From Cristatella mucedo (taxonomy: Eukaryota; Bryozoa; Phylactolaemata; Cristatellidae), in assembly GCA_009760855.2 (NCBI GenBank), contig WPIO01000010.1:4108001-4172000 (forward strand): a stretch of 64,000 nucleotides of DNA, in the 5' to 3' direction. Position numbers and translations under genes: made by a program. Within the stretch, counting starts at the first letter, position 1, and every line of letters starts with the position of its first letter. Shown one piece after another: positions 36,901-49,500 of the stretch. The notes below the pieces were generated by a model. It worked only from the letters and a program-made list of their open reading frames with translations. It made no database searches and was not told where the DNA came from.

Positions 36901-38747
36901 TGCAAAATTTTCGAGCTAGCGCTTGAGCCGCAAAAAATGGCGTCCGATGGCGACTCCCTCGAGATGCCATTGTCATACAAAGCACAATCAGTAACAGACA
37001 ATGCGAGCGGTACGGGACGATGTCGGCAGCTGCCTCTGAGGACTGGGGGCCACAAGGGAGGCCCGCCGAGATGCAGCTGTTTATTATGATGGCTGCTTCA
37101 ATACGGCCGAAGTATCGCTGCCACCGCCACAGCGGCAGCTGCCGGTGCTCCACCAGGAGGAAGGAAAGCAGACGAACGACTGTCGGGACACCCGGCCGAC
37201 TCTAAGGCGGCTACTGCAGCGACAGTGGGCATACGGTTCCACGAAGGAGAGGGGCCAGGTGAGCAGCGCAGCACAGCGAGCTTCGCTTTCAGGTAGCACT
37301 GGCACAGACATCGCCTGCCGACGGCCGCATCTAGCTAGAGCAGTGGCTCCAGCAGCAGGGAGTAGCAGCAAGCACCAGCGCTTACTTTTGCCTCGCACAG
37401 TCTCGGAGCAGAAGGCAACGGCACAGTCTTGTCGACTGCTGAAGGGGGCATTTCGGGCAGGAGTACTCGAGCTATGAAAACGAGTTGAGCATGATCCTAT
37501 TAACACATCGATAACATTCTTTTTGCTACAGCGGCTGCTGCCAGCCGACCATCGTGAATCGTGCTTCTATCGGGGAGGGGCATGCATGCAAGGGTATAGC
37601 GCGGATTTCGGAATGGAGTGGAGCTCAACCTTGACAATGCCGGGCGAGGCATGAGGTCAAGAACCTTGCTTCGAAATTTGCAAGGAAAACCTATCGAGTC
37701 CCTCTAAAAACTCAAAATGTTTACTCAACTATTATTTTAGCTCTTCTCTTGACTGCAGCTGCTAGTTAACATGGCACAGCATGAAGTTTTCAAAGGCTCT
37801 TTTGAGCAGGAAAGGTGCGCTGCCCAGACACCTCTTTCGTCATGCTAAAAGAATGTGCACCCTATTGCGAATGCACGAGCTACACGCCAAAGGTGCTTCA
37901 TTAGGCCTATTCGTCTTAAACCTGTCTAAACAGAATTAACTAGTTACACTAAAGAGACGACCCCCTTCTTGACAGCTCCTCTATAAGCTGACACCAAACC
38001 AGTGTGACAAAGGCACTGCTCAAGCCGCCTAATTCTACCTATAGAAAAGACCGAAGGCAAGGCGTCTCCGACAAGCCACTAGTGCTGCTGTATTCATTTT
38101 GTATATGCAGCAATGTTTACCAAATTCTTAGCCATCTTCATTAAAAACCACGGTGGCGCCACCTGGGAGGGGCTGCCATGCTTTTGAAGAGGTGGGGTGA
38201 GGGTGAGCTTGACAGTCAATAGATATAACATTTATTTGGCCTCATTGCGATACCCATGCTAGAGCAACAAGGAACAAAGTGGCTAAATGTTCACATGTCC
38301 TGCTACGATTGGTACTCCTCTTGCAGCGTGTCGCTCTTAAACAGCCTGAAGAGCTTATATGAAAAGGTAATTTCCCAGCAATCCTCAGCAGGAGGGTCCC
38401 AGAAGCTTTGGCAGACCCAATAGACCGACTGGAAACAAGAGCCCTGCACAGGAGAAGCAAGATGTTTTTTGACCATCCTACTCCGGCAAAGCTTTACCTT
38501 AATGGCTTACAGCCCTGAAGCCCTCGTTAGCCTAACCTCTTAGCAACTTCGTCAGCTTCTTTTAAAAAAGAAACTGCAGCCCCTCTCTGGAGTCGCACCT
38601 CAATTCTGTGCACTCTTCCTAGAATGAATGCAACTAGTGCAAGGACAGGCAGTGTTGGCCTACGTCGGTCTTAAGGGCTCAGATGCATTAACTAGATTTA
38701 ATTATTTGAGAGAGAAAGATTAACACGCATAAACACACGTGAATGAG

Positions 38748-38828
<81 letters not shown>

Positions 38829-40494
38829 GCACACGGCGTAAGTATTCATATTCTTTTCTCACACCTTTTGTCGACTGTCCCCTGTAAACCTGTGCTAGTT
38901 CAACCGTTGGTTCATCAAACCTTATGGTCACGTATTACATGCTGACAACAGCAGGTGGAACAACTTATTTAAGAATAAAGGTAGTCCTGCTGTACAGAGC
39001 CAAGCCGAGACAGCATGATTTGTGGTGCTATATATCAATCGCACCTTGCCATTGGCAGTTGCTTAACGACAAGCCATATGCTGACTAAAAAACTGACACG
39101 AATACCCACCCGTACGATGGACACCTAAAGAAAGCTAGCCACGGCCACCCAGCACGAAACAGTCGTAGGAAGAACAAGTGAGGTAAGCGAGCTCAGTGAA
39201 GTAGGAAACCATCTGCACACCGTGACACTTCAAGCACTCGAGAAATTCAAGCATGCCACACATAGGGCTTCATGCAGGCAACAGGCAGATAATGGCAGCT
39301 CCTGACGGCACATTATGCCTCTGGCCATCGCTGTGGACAGACAATAACCCGGCCAATCGGTCATTCACATTTTGTTTTGAAATTTCCGTTTAGGTTTGTG
39401 CCTTGTAAAATTCCTAAATCGGCCAATAATGTACGGATCAATGTAAAATTTGGAATGCGAGTTCAAAACTACTTGAACATTGGCCAGAAAAATTCCTGAT
39501 TTTGGTTGAATACACTTTGCAGTAATGTCCATGATAGCAGAAAATAAAGCTTCAGGACGTTTGATGACACGTACAGCAAAATGTATCCAACCGAAATCAG
39601 CAATTTTACTTGCCAGTGTTGTACGAGTAGAGCTGAACTTGCATTTCAAATTTCCCGTTTGACCCGTGCAGTATTGGCCGAGTTATGGTTTATACATATA
39701 CAAGGCACAAACCTACACGGAAAATGAACATGAGTAAAGCCACAAGATTGTACCTCAACAAGCTTCACACATATACCCCGATCTACCAAGGTTCGATAAG
39801 TTAAGATACAAGTAGCATATGATGCACAGATTAATAAATTTGTTATTTGTATGTGTGTTGCTTCCGGTTGAGATCCGGATTAGACGTGGTTGTCATAAAC
39901 ATTTCTTCTTATTGAGTGGAAGTCGTCAAAACTCCTGATAGTATTTCAAATATATCTGTCTTTTGAAAGGTACCCTAAACAAATATTTGATTGCCGGACA
40001 AATTGTATTAGTATTTTTTGACATCCCCCTTAAGCGCGAGAGGCTCTCTTGCATGAGACGTCGTTCTCACTGCATTGGGGTCTCATCTATTGCAGGCCCA
40101 CACCAGGCACGAACTGCAGCGGCTGGTCTGTGACGATGGGTGCCCGAACGCATCGCATCACCGGCGCTGCGATCCTGCTCGCTGCGACCACGGCGGCAGC
40201 ACTCGCAGCACCCAGTGCCGGCCTTAGGAAATCTGAGGTGACGTTCCTTGATGATCACAGCGATGATGCCTCTGCCGAAGTGCAGGTGACATCGTCATCT
40301 AAGGACCGGCTGGGAGGCGACGAGTGCCACTGCGCTTGCAGTGACGCAAGGACTTTGTGCATCGTCGAACGAACAGCGGCAGCAAATGGCGGTAAAGGCG
40401 AAAAAGGCAAGTGGAGGCCTTCACCGGCAGAGAATGTGTCGCCTGCATGTCGCCATCTAGAGGCTCCTGTGGCTGACTGGTCCTATCAACCCCC

Positions 40495-40583
<89 letters not shown>

Positions 40584-43500
40584 TTCTCTCTCTCTCTCTC
40601 TCTCTCACACAGGCTGGATGCATCAGCACATACTTAAGCATGTAGGCCGCATGCGTACCGGTCGGCCATCGTGGTAGCCATTAGCCCCGTCGGCAGCTGT
40701 TTGCCTTGCAAGCCACACTGCCATTTACTCGAAAACTAGAGCAACAAGGAAAAGGTGGGGGAGAGAGTGAGAGACAGCATTTCGAAAACCGAGCGAGTTG
40801 CACACCAATAGCTTGCAAATTTATCGAGTTAACGTCTCAGACAAAAGATGCTCAGGGGGAGATAAAGCGCTTGCAAGCGCTGCCTCGATGTCATTGTCAT
40901 CTGCATGCGTTGGTGACTTTGCCTATAAGTCTTCCATGCTTGCCATTACGTCGGCTTCAAAAGCTAGCTTACAAACTGACTAACCACTGACAAACAGCCT
41001 CGTCTCCCCTCATTTAATTTCATTTGCTGCATGCTCATCCCATATTGCACGTCTACTATATATAGCATGGTCGTCATAAACTTTGAGGCCACCAACTCGA
41101 TCACCACTAGCTAGGAATAAATCTGTGCCAAACGTGTACTCAGCAATGCTGACAAAATGGCAGTAGACAAACTAGAAAGTGGACAAACGAGCAAAAGTAA
41201 ATTCATAAATACAGTAATTGGACTGCCTGCATATGCAACAGTGGCTGCACAGATGAACCAGATGCCGACGTGATGAGAAAGCGGCTCAAATCGTGTAGTG
41301 AATGAGCCACAACAGGGTGGCATATTTTACAGAACAAAAGCTATGCGAAGTGCAGCGAATTTGGTGACAGAGCAACTGCACCTCGATCCATCGGACCAAA
41401 CCCCAACTCATATAAACCCACCACATGAACGATCTCCAAAAGCCAACTGCTTAGCACTGGCTGACAAAATGCAAGACCATGCAATACGAGAACGCTGCCT
41501 CCGCCTAGTGTGCATCATGTGGGTGGGTATAAAAAAAAGTGCACTTAATCTAATACGATGAGCTAATCAAGACTATGAGCACAGAGCATGTATCTTCACT
41601 CTGCTGACGCATTGCAATTGAAGAAGCCTTTACCTGATCATTACGAGAATGCTGATACTCATTATTTTAGTATAACGGGTAGACATTTTTATAATGATGA
41701 TTGCTCACTGCTGACCCACAAGGCCCCCCCTGCTACGCTACTTCATACTTATACCTAGCTGAACTGCTGCACCAGTTTCAGCTTCCTCTTGCCCTCAGGT
41801 CCTGTGTGGAAAATAAATTTGCTGTTCCGTTCCTCGGCTTAAAGGACATTGGCGACAGAAGCTTTTTCTCAGCAGGTTCTAGATAGTGGAACTCACCTCC
41901 ACAATTCTTACGTAATGGCATCTACTCGCCTGTGGCCAACTAAGGCACATAATTTCCAGCTGTTCTGAGCTGCCACTTCTATGCCACTCACTTCAATGAC
42001 TGCCCTCCTGACTCGGCAATGCTTCTAACTTTATCTTTGTTGCATTAGATGAAGTCTGTTGGCTACTGCATGAGCACCGAAAGCCGCTTAGGCATTGAGT
42101 GTGCTATAAAAAGCTATCCTGCATAACGCCCACTAAAGTCTTTATGGCAAAGTGGAGTTACAGACAGGGGTATATACATGCATGCATAAATACATGCATA
42201 CCGTGGATCTGAAGTAAATTTCTCGAACACATGTACTTGCCAAATACAGATCGATTAAAAAACAAATAAATAAAATAAAATACATAGATGATTTAACAGC
42301 CTCTTATGCATAGCAATAGAGCAGCCTTAAAGGCTATCACCATCACTTGAAGTGACAATAAAGGATCGCCCACCGCAGGATTCAAAGCCACGACCTCGGG
42401 CCTAGGTCGTGAAAAGCTACCACCTTACCTAGTGAGCCCTCACGGCTCCAGGCCCAGGCTGCGACAGATGCCGCCGTCAGATAAGGGAAATATTGTCCAT
42501 GCTTCCTTTACAGCATATGTTAAGTGCCTACACAGAGAGATTAAGTTCTCTGAGGGAGCTATACAAATGTATTATTACAATTTTAACATACCACGGCATC
42601 GAAGGCTGGCAAGAGATTCGCAGCCCTATCCTGTACGTCTGACAGCCGAACTCACTCTGAGCGCGCAGACTAGCACATCATGCTTGCAAGCAGCGGGCCA
42701 GTGTAATTCCTCGCATCATTGACAGCCAACTCGGAAAATAGCTTCTAAATCGGCGTGCTTTCGATTGCACTCTTTTTGAGTTCAAAAAGCTGCCAGTTCG
42801 AAACTCGGTGCGGACTCACCGAACCCCGCATCGTTTAAACTGTTCAGCCGAGGAACAGAGGAAGAGAAGCACGACTTGTCAATTTCCCAGAGGCAAGGAC
42901 TAAAGAGTGCCGAAAGTCTTAGGCCAGCTGCGGTCGAGCACTTACTTGATCACTCTGTAGCAGCAGAGCAGCTGTTGCTCTACGTTTGGCACTGGCTTGG
43001 ATCAGTCCACTCTAGGCAGCACACCTGCCACCCCCTAGCATCGGCTTGCACAGCCACTTGAGTTCAGCCATCCCATCGGATGGCTAAAGTGGCCTGCATC
43101 GAATCGGCCAAGTGGTCTGTGCTTCTTCTTTTCACTTCTTTCTTGGGCGGAGGGCAGAAGTGAGAGCTATGGCATTTCTACCGAGAACAAGGTCGGCAAG
43201 TCAAGGCCGGCGAGTTGAGGTACCACCCTCCACCGCCTGGAATGCCGAGCACCTCCCACGGCTCCCGTGCTGCCGAGGCCGATGCAGCCGCGACTGCCCG
43301 AGTCGACGGCGGCTCGCTGTTGAAAGCTACACGCTTTGCCATCCCTCGCAAACCCACGTCCTGCCCCCATTATTGACATATATTGGCCAATATTGGCAGG
43401 AGACATGGGCGAACCAGGTCCGCCAGGTCCAACCGGACCGCAGGGACCTACTGGCCGGGCGCACGGCAAGTCCGAGAGGCCGCGGGTGCGCTCGCACAGG

Positions 43501-46500
43501 CGCGCCAGCCAGCAGGTGGCGTTCAGCGTGGCGCGAAGCAACAAGCTCGGACCCGTGCGGAAGAGCACGCCCGTCACGTTCGATCGCACCTTCACTAATG
43601 GGGGCAGCAGGTAGTGACCGCGTGCTCTCTGCCGAGCGAGCGTCAAGCGGCGAGACTGGCTGCCGACAGCGCCACACTGCGTGCGCAGGCGACGCAGCAG
43701 CGAGTTCGCTACGCCCACCGATACCGCCTTGGCTCTGCCACAGATTCGAAGGCTCCACGTCTGAGTTCGTGGCCCAGCTGAACGGGACGTACATGTTCTT
43801 CGCCCACGTCATGGCCACAGCCGATGCCAACGCCGACGCTTGGATAATGCACAACGACAAGCATCAGCTGCCACTGTTCGGCGACATGCGTGCCGGGTAA
43901 GAGGAGAGGGAAAAGACGCTCAGCTCGATGGGTGCGCTCCAAGCTGGGCGAGCGCGGCTGAGCGCTGACCGGCCGAAGCCGCTTCACGGCAGAGCGGTCA
44001 GCTCTTTCTTCTTTAGTTCGTCCGATTTCCGTCCAGGTACGCCACGGGCAGCAACACGATCATACTCGAGCTGACCGCCGGCGACCGCGTTTGGGTGCAG
44101 CTGAGCAGCGGCTCGGCTGCACTCAACGACTACACGTCCTTTTCAGGCTTCCTGCTCTACGAGCATTAGCGAGCTGGGCGCGCAGACACGGCCGAGCAAG
44201 CACGCTACTCTGCCAGCAGGTGTGATGACTGCTACTTTGGCTGGCCACTCACATTCTACCTACCTACCTCCCTCCTCCTTCCCAGTGCGCTCAGGCATAA
44301 ACTGAATCGTTCAACGACAAAGGTCGCGCGCTGCAGCAAAATGCGACCGACGACGTTTCAGACGTACTGCATATTTCATGCTACAAAGTACACGTTAAAA
44401 AAGGGCAATACTGCCAAAGCAACGATCACATTTTGTATGGTGCTGCCACGGTCCCAAAGGGCGTAGCTTTTGGACTCTCGCCGGCCTCTGTCGCCCCCTG
44501 TATATTAAGACAGCAGTCGCCTCCTCCACAACTCATCTGTGGGGGCTTCGCCATCTCTTGTTCTTCGTCGCGCCGCCGCGCGCAAGCCCTTACACGGCAC
44601 GCCATTTTACTTCCGCCCACTTCGAAAACATCTGTCGAAAGGACGGGCGCTGATAATCAGCTGTTAAGAGGTCACACTGCATATTTTAACTGCTGTCCGA
44701 GAAAGCAAACGTATGCTGCTAAAGAAAACCTAGCACGATGCGGACACACGACATGCCGACAGCGAGACATGCGGGCAGAAAATAAAAAACGGAAAAAGAC
44801 ACAAGACCTACAGCAAAACTGTCACTTCAATACAGAAGATGGAGTGGTGAGCAGGGAAGATATGCAGCAGAAATTTTCAGCAGTTAGAACAGGCAGTGCA
44901 GCAGAACGTCAGAAAGGCTAGTCGAGCTCGGCAGAGAATCCCATTGTGAGCCGGAGAAACAGGTGCTTCGGCAGACGAACGCGGAAGTTCGACTAGCATA
45001 CTGCGATATCAACCCTGCGACTGCCGAGTGTCTGCACACGCACTCGATGCCGGTGGCAGGCATATAAGAATGATGCTCTCTTTCAATACCAAGGCCATCC
45101 ACAGAGAGTAATTATCGATATGGCAGAAAATACATTTCAACTTTCTTAGATACCAATGTACAGGCTCCCTATAGATAATTTCCGGTGGAGAGAGAAGATA
45201 GGCAAGCAGCGGCCATTGAACCACATACCGAGCAGCCTAGAACCAATTTTCTAACGAGACATGTGCGACCCAGCGGTGCCCTACGAAGAAAGCAGGCGAC
45301 AGCAGTAGCGGCGGCAGCAGCAGCAGCAAACGTGGCAGATGTGGGCACTATGGGGTGCACTCACAGCACACTTTGCTTAGGCTGGCCGCTGTGCTTGGGT
45401 GTTGGAAGTTTCTCCACACTGACCGTTGCGACCTGCAAGCAGACCAAACGTTTTTTTTGACGAAAGCACAAAATTGAGGATCTGCAGCCCTAGCTCATCG
45501 CTAGCGCAGACTAGCAAATGGCACACGCCATGTGCAGCACTCTCTCACGAATGGGCAGAGCATGCAGTCACAATGCACAGCCAAAGCCGATTGCACATGC
45601 ATCGGCTGAACGAGGGCACGCACACTCGAGAAGGCGTCCGAGTGAGCGACCGCACGCACTCTTATAACTAACGCAAAAGCTAGTCCTATACGTCTTCGAG
45701 AGCATCTGAAGTGGTGAGGAGCGTGCGGCACACGGCTAGGGCTGCTAACCACCGAAGGCCAGGGCACGGATAAGGGCTCTCAGCCGCTTAGCTCCGCTGC
45801 AAAGCTGCGGTCGCGCCAGCTGCAGTGCAGTGCCAACGAACCCCAAAACAAACGCCAAGTGAGCAGACCCCAGCGGCATTCGCAGCAGGCAACATCTAGA
45901 CGGTCAGCTCCGCCGGGCGGCCAGTCACGAGACAGGCCTCTGTAGCTCAGCGCGATGATCACGGCCACTCTGGGCAAACAAGGCGTTGCTCCGGTCTCTC
46001 ATTGGCTTTAAACCGCTGTCGCCCTATTAGTACTTTATTACCTAAGCTCTATTTCCTTTTTAAGTGTTAACTTGAAGACCAACAAGGAGCAGAGTGCGGC
46101 ACGCTGCTTGATCGTAGATAAAAAAAAGGCTAGAACCGAAAAATCAATACGTGATACGTGAAGGGAGGCAACTGGCAGGGAAGTGGGGGAAAGGAAGAGA
46201 ACAGGCAGTGAAAACAGGCAGCCATTATCGGTTACAATGCAACGGCTGGTAAGAACAGGCAACACGCACGTGCACACGGGCGCACACAAGCGCGGGCATG
46301 CGCACACGTGCGAGCGCAAGCATGCCCGTGGACACGGGTGCACACACACTCTCGCAAACTCTTGCCAACCAAGGGTGAGACAAGCACCCAAGGAGAAACA
46401 ACTCGTGGTCAGCCAGCCGTCCGAGCCAACTCGAGCCAAAAGGAACTAATTAGCAATACCTTTGTGGTAGCAAGCGCCGATGTTGAATCGCCGTCGCTAG

Positions 46501-49500
46501 TCATCCTGGTTCTCGTTGCGGAAGTGCGCTCACCGGATTGCCCCGTCGGAGCAGCTGCTTCTTCTGGCAAGATGGCTGCGATGTCCTGAACGACCGTCTT
46601 GGCGTTCTTCGCGTCTTTAACAGCACTGCGGGCAACCAATTTGGCCTGCTTCTTTGGGGCACTCTCCTTTGCTGCAACGTGAGAGAATGAGAGGCGCATG
46701 GCTTCACTGGCCTGGCAAAAGACGCAGCATCCACCGAATTGCGACTTTTCGTGCGTCGCTGTAATCCGAAACACGTCAGGCTATTATTGCCTCACACTTG
46801 ACCGGTCACACAAGGAATGAACCTCAAGTGGCAAGTGGTGTCAGGCAAGCAGTCGCCTTGCTTCAAGATAATGCCATGCAATGCACCGTGACTTTTCTGC
46901 TAACTGCCGCGAACACTCACCGCCACCATTAGATGCAGGTGATTTGGGCTCACTGCATGCCGTCGAAGAACTCGGTTGATGTACAGGGGATTCGCCGTGG
47001 TTATTGCCGTTTGCCACGTCCGGCGACTGAAATGCGCAGCCACAAGATGCGTGTGGGGGTCATCGTAAAAAACAAACAAGTGCCATTGGCTACCATGGCA
47101 GCAGCTCACACAGCAAGTAGCCAGAGTTACAGCACTGCACACTTTGTCGACAATTAAAAAAGTTGATACCCGTCATGCACATGCAATCACAAGACTCTTC
47201 AGCATGAGCCACCATGGGAAGGGGCAATGTTAAAGCTCCTTCGTTTCTAGAAACGTTCTGTCGACTCCTTCACGACATGTAGAACATGCAGTATCATGAA
47301 CGTAACAGCAGCTGTGTCTGAAATGCATAAATGCACACCACTCGGTACAGTTGAATGCACAAATGCATTTTCGAAGTGATGCGACCTCTGCTAACTCCAA
47401 GCAGCTTAACCGTCAATACGCAGACTATAAGTGTGTGGGAAACTGGTGCACACTTGACCCAGCATAAGAAAATCCTTGTCTGACTGAGTTTCCCCAGCAA
47501 GCCCGTGAATAGCACAGCATCAACTGCCCAATGTAATGCACCTGGGCAACTCATGGTACGCTACAGTTTCTAGCTGTGCAAAGGCACCAACTTATTCTAT
47601 GCCTAGACCAAAGCATAACATTCAGAAGGTGCAGAGAATTTTTTGCACTGAGCATATATATCCTGTATGGGTGTTGCTTCGCGTGTATCTCACAGCCATT
47701 ACGAATTGCTAGGCCGCAGTCTCCTGCAACACACTGAAAGCGTGTCGGGGCTCGATATGCGGTCGGTAGCCAATTGGCCATACTTTACACTAGAAAGCAA
47801 CGGGATCCACAGCTGAAATAGGCTAGTAGTATGTATGCCTGTGTGTATGCATATGAATGTATGTAATGTATGCATGTAATGTATGTATGAGTGAATGCAC
47901 GCATGCATTCATATCCATGAGTAACTCCACAAAGTCACGAAGATGTTGCTATTTAAGATTGTAGAAGTGGGTTTCTAGGTCTAGGACCTTAGGAGCAAAA
48001 GGTTTAGACACCGACGGTCTTCAAGCATCAGGATAGAACAGCTAATTTATGGTCGGTAGAGGGCCTAAGCGCACGAGGAGACCGAAACTGGCACAGCAGT
48101 TCAGCTAGGTATGAAGGAGCCAAGCCATAGTGGGCCTTGTGCGCCAGAGTAAGAATTTTGTTCTGTAAAAAAAATCTGTTGATCAACCGGGAGTCATCTC
48201 AGCTCCTTCAGCAGAGCAGATACGTGGCTGACCCTCTGGCATTTGTTGACTAGCCTTTTAGCATAAAACAAGGGCTTACAACAAAGTGCCAGAATCTACA
48301 GACAAAGAGCAGAGAGCATTACTCAGTGTGTAGGCAGGTTTGAATGTAGAGCTCACGTGGTCGTACAGCCAAAGGTCATTTTGGAACAGAGCAGCCAGAT
48401 TCCGTGCAGAGGCTACAGGGGATATGCCAGAGGCTACAGGGGATATATAGTCAATTTTGGGGTATAGTCAATTTTGGGGTATAGCCAATTTTGGGGGCAA
48501 GACTTTCTAGTTTCTGAGTAACACTATGTTTGCTCAGTATTAGGTTGGTCCTATCGTCATTTAATTTGAAGTGACATGCAAGTGCTAACGCTGGCAATAC
48601 GAGCTGCGAGGAGCTGGGAGAATTTTTTTGATGTACTGAAAGGCATGAGTGGATTAAAGCAAAAAGGAAATTGAAGTGCCATCTACATAAACCTTCTGAC
48701 AATCATGCAAGCTTGGATGGGGGTCATACTAAACTTGGATCTGCAGATGCAGCTCGACGCTGCAAAACAAAGTTAAGGTTATCATCCTTGGGAGTGAAAC
48801 TCGTGACTCGATATTACAGGCTAGTGTCAAATCAATCCAAATCAAGAGGTACTCTGAATTTTTTTCTGGAAGCCCTACTTAAAATTGAAGTTACTTTTTT
48901 CCAGCCCTGCTAAATCATATATAGAGCAGTCGAACCTAGATAGAACGGATAAGCTAGAACTTGAGCAACAAGCTACAGTACCTAGCCCTTGCTCCTGGAG
49001 GGACCGAGATAGATGTAGACCGAGGCGAGGACACAGAGGAGAGACAATAATGGGATAAGAGCTGCACAGAGACTGCCGAAGAAGAGAGCAAGAACAGTGA
49101 CAGAAAGTCGTGAGAAGGTGAGAGTATGTCGGCTGCCAGTGCAAGGTGCATTTTGACTATCAGAGGTTTTCAACATCAAGATTTCAAGCATTTGACTAAG
49201 AAGACCAAGGGCTAGTCCCTGATTCCAACTGACTACAGGCTTAGCGTTTCCTAATATGTCGATTTTATCAGAATTCCAATACAATAATTCCATCAGCTAC
49301 AACAAATGTCTGCGAGACAGTGTTCAGTTGATCAATTCTTACATTCTTAAATCACGATTCAGAAATTGGAAAGGCTCACGCTCAAAATCGGCTCTGCCAG
49401 CGTATCTCCTGTTGAATCTGCACAAAATCTAGGTGTCATACTCTAAAGTGATCTTTCATTAAACAGGCACATCAGCTCCACAGTCAAGTCTGCCTACTTT

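Noticed and set aside
36893-36990. Candidate LIG1 exon with [14 protein letters not shown]
   Set aside because: Phases can be satisfied, but the acceptor lacks a pyrimidine tract and the Cys-rich end is unlike the family.
37395-37447. Candidate LIG1 exon encoding [11 protein letters not shown]
   Set aside because: It has a good donor, but its length gives the wrong phase between exons 6 and 8 with either acceptor.
40496-40645. Continuation of the C1q exon 1 frame through a Leu/Ser repeat
   Set aside because: This is read-through into the CT repeat. Collagen continuity supports splicing at 40406.
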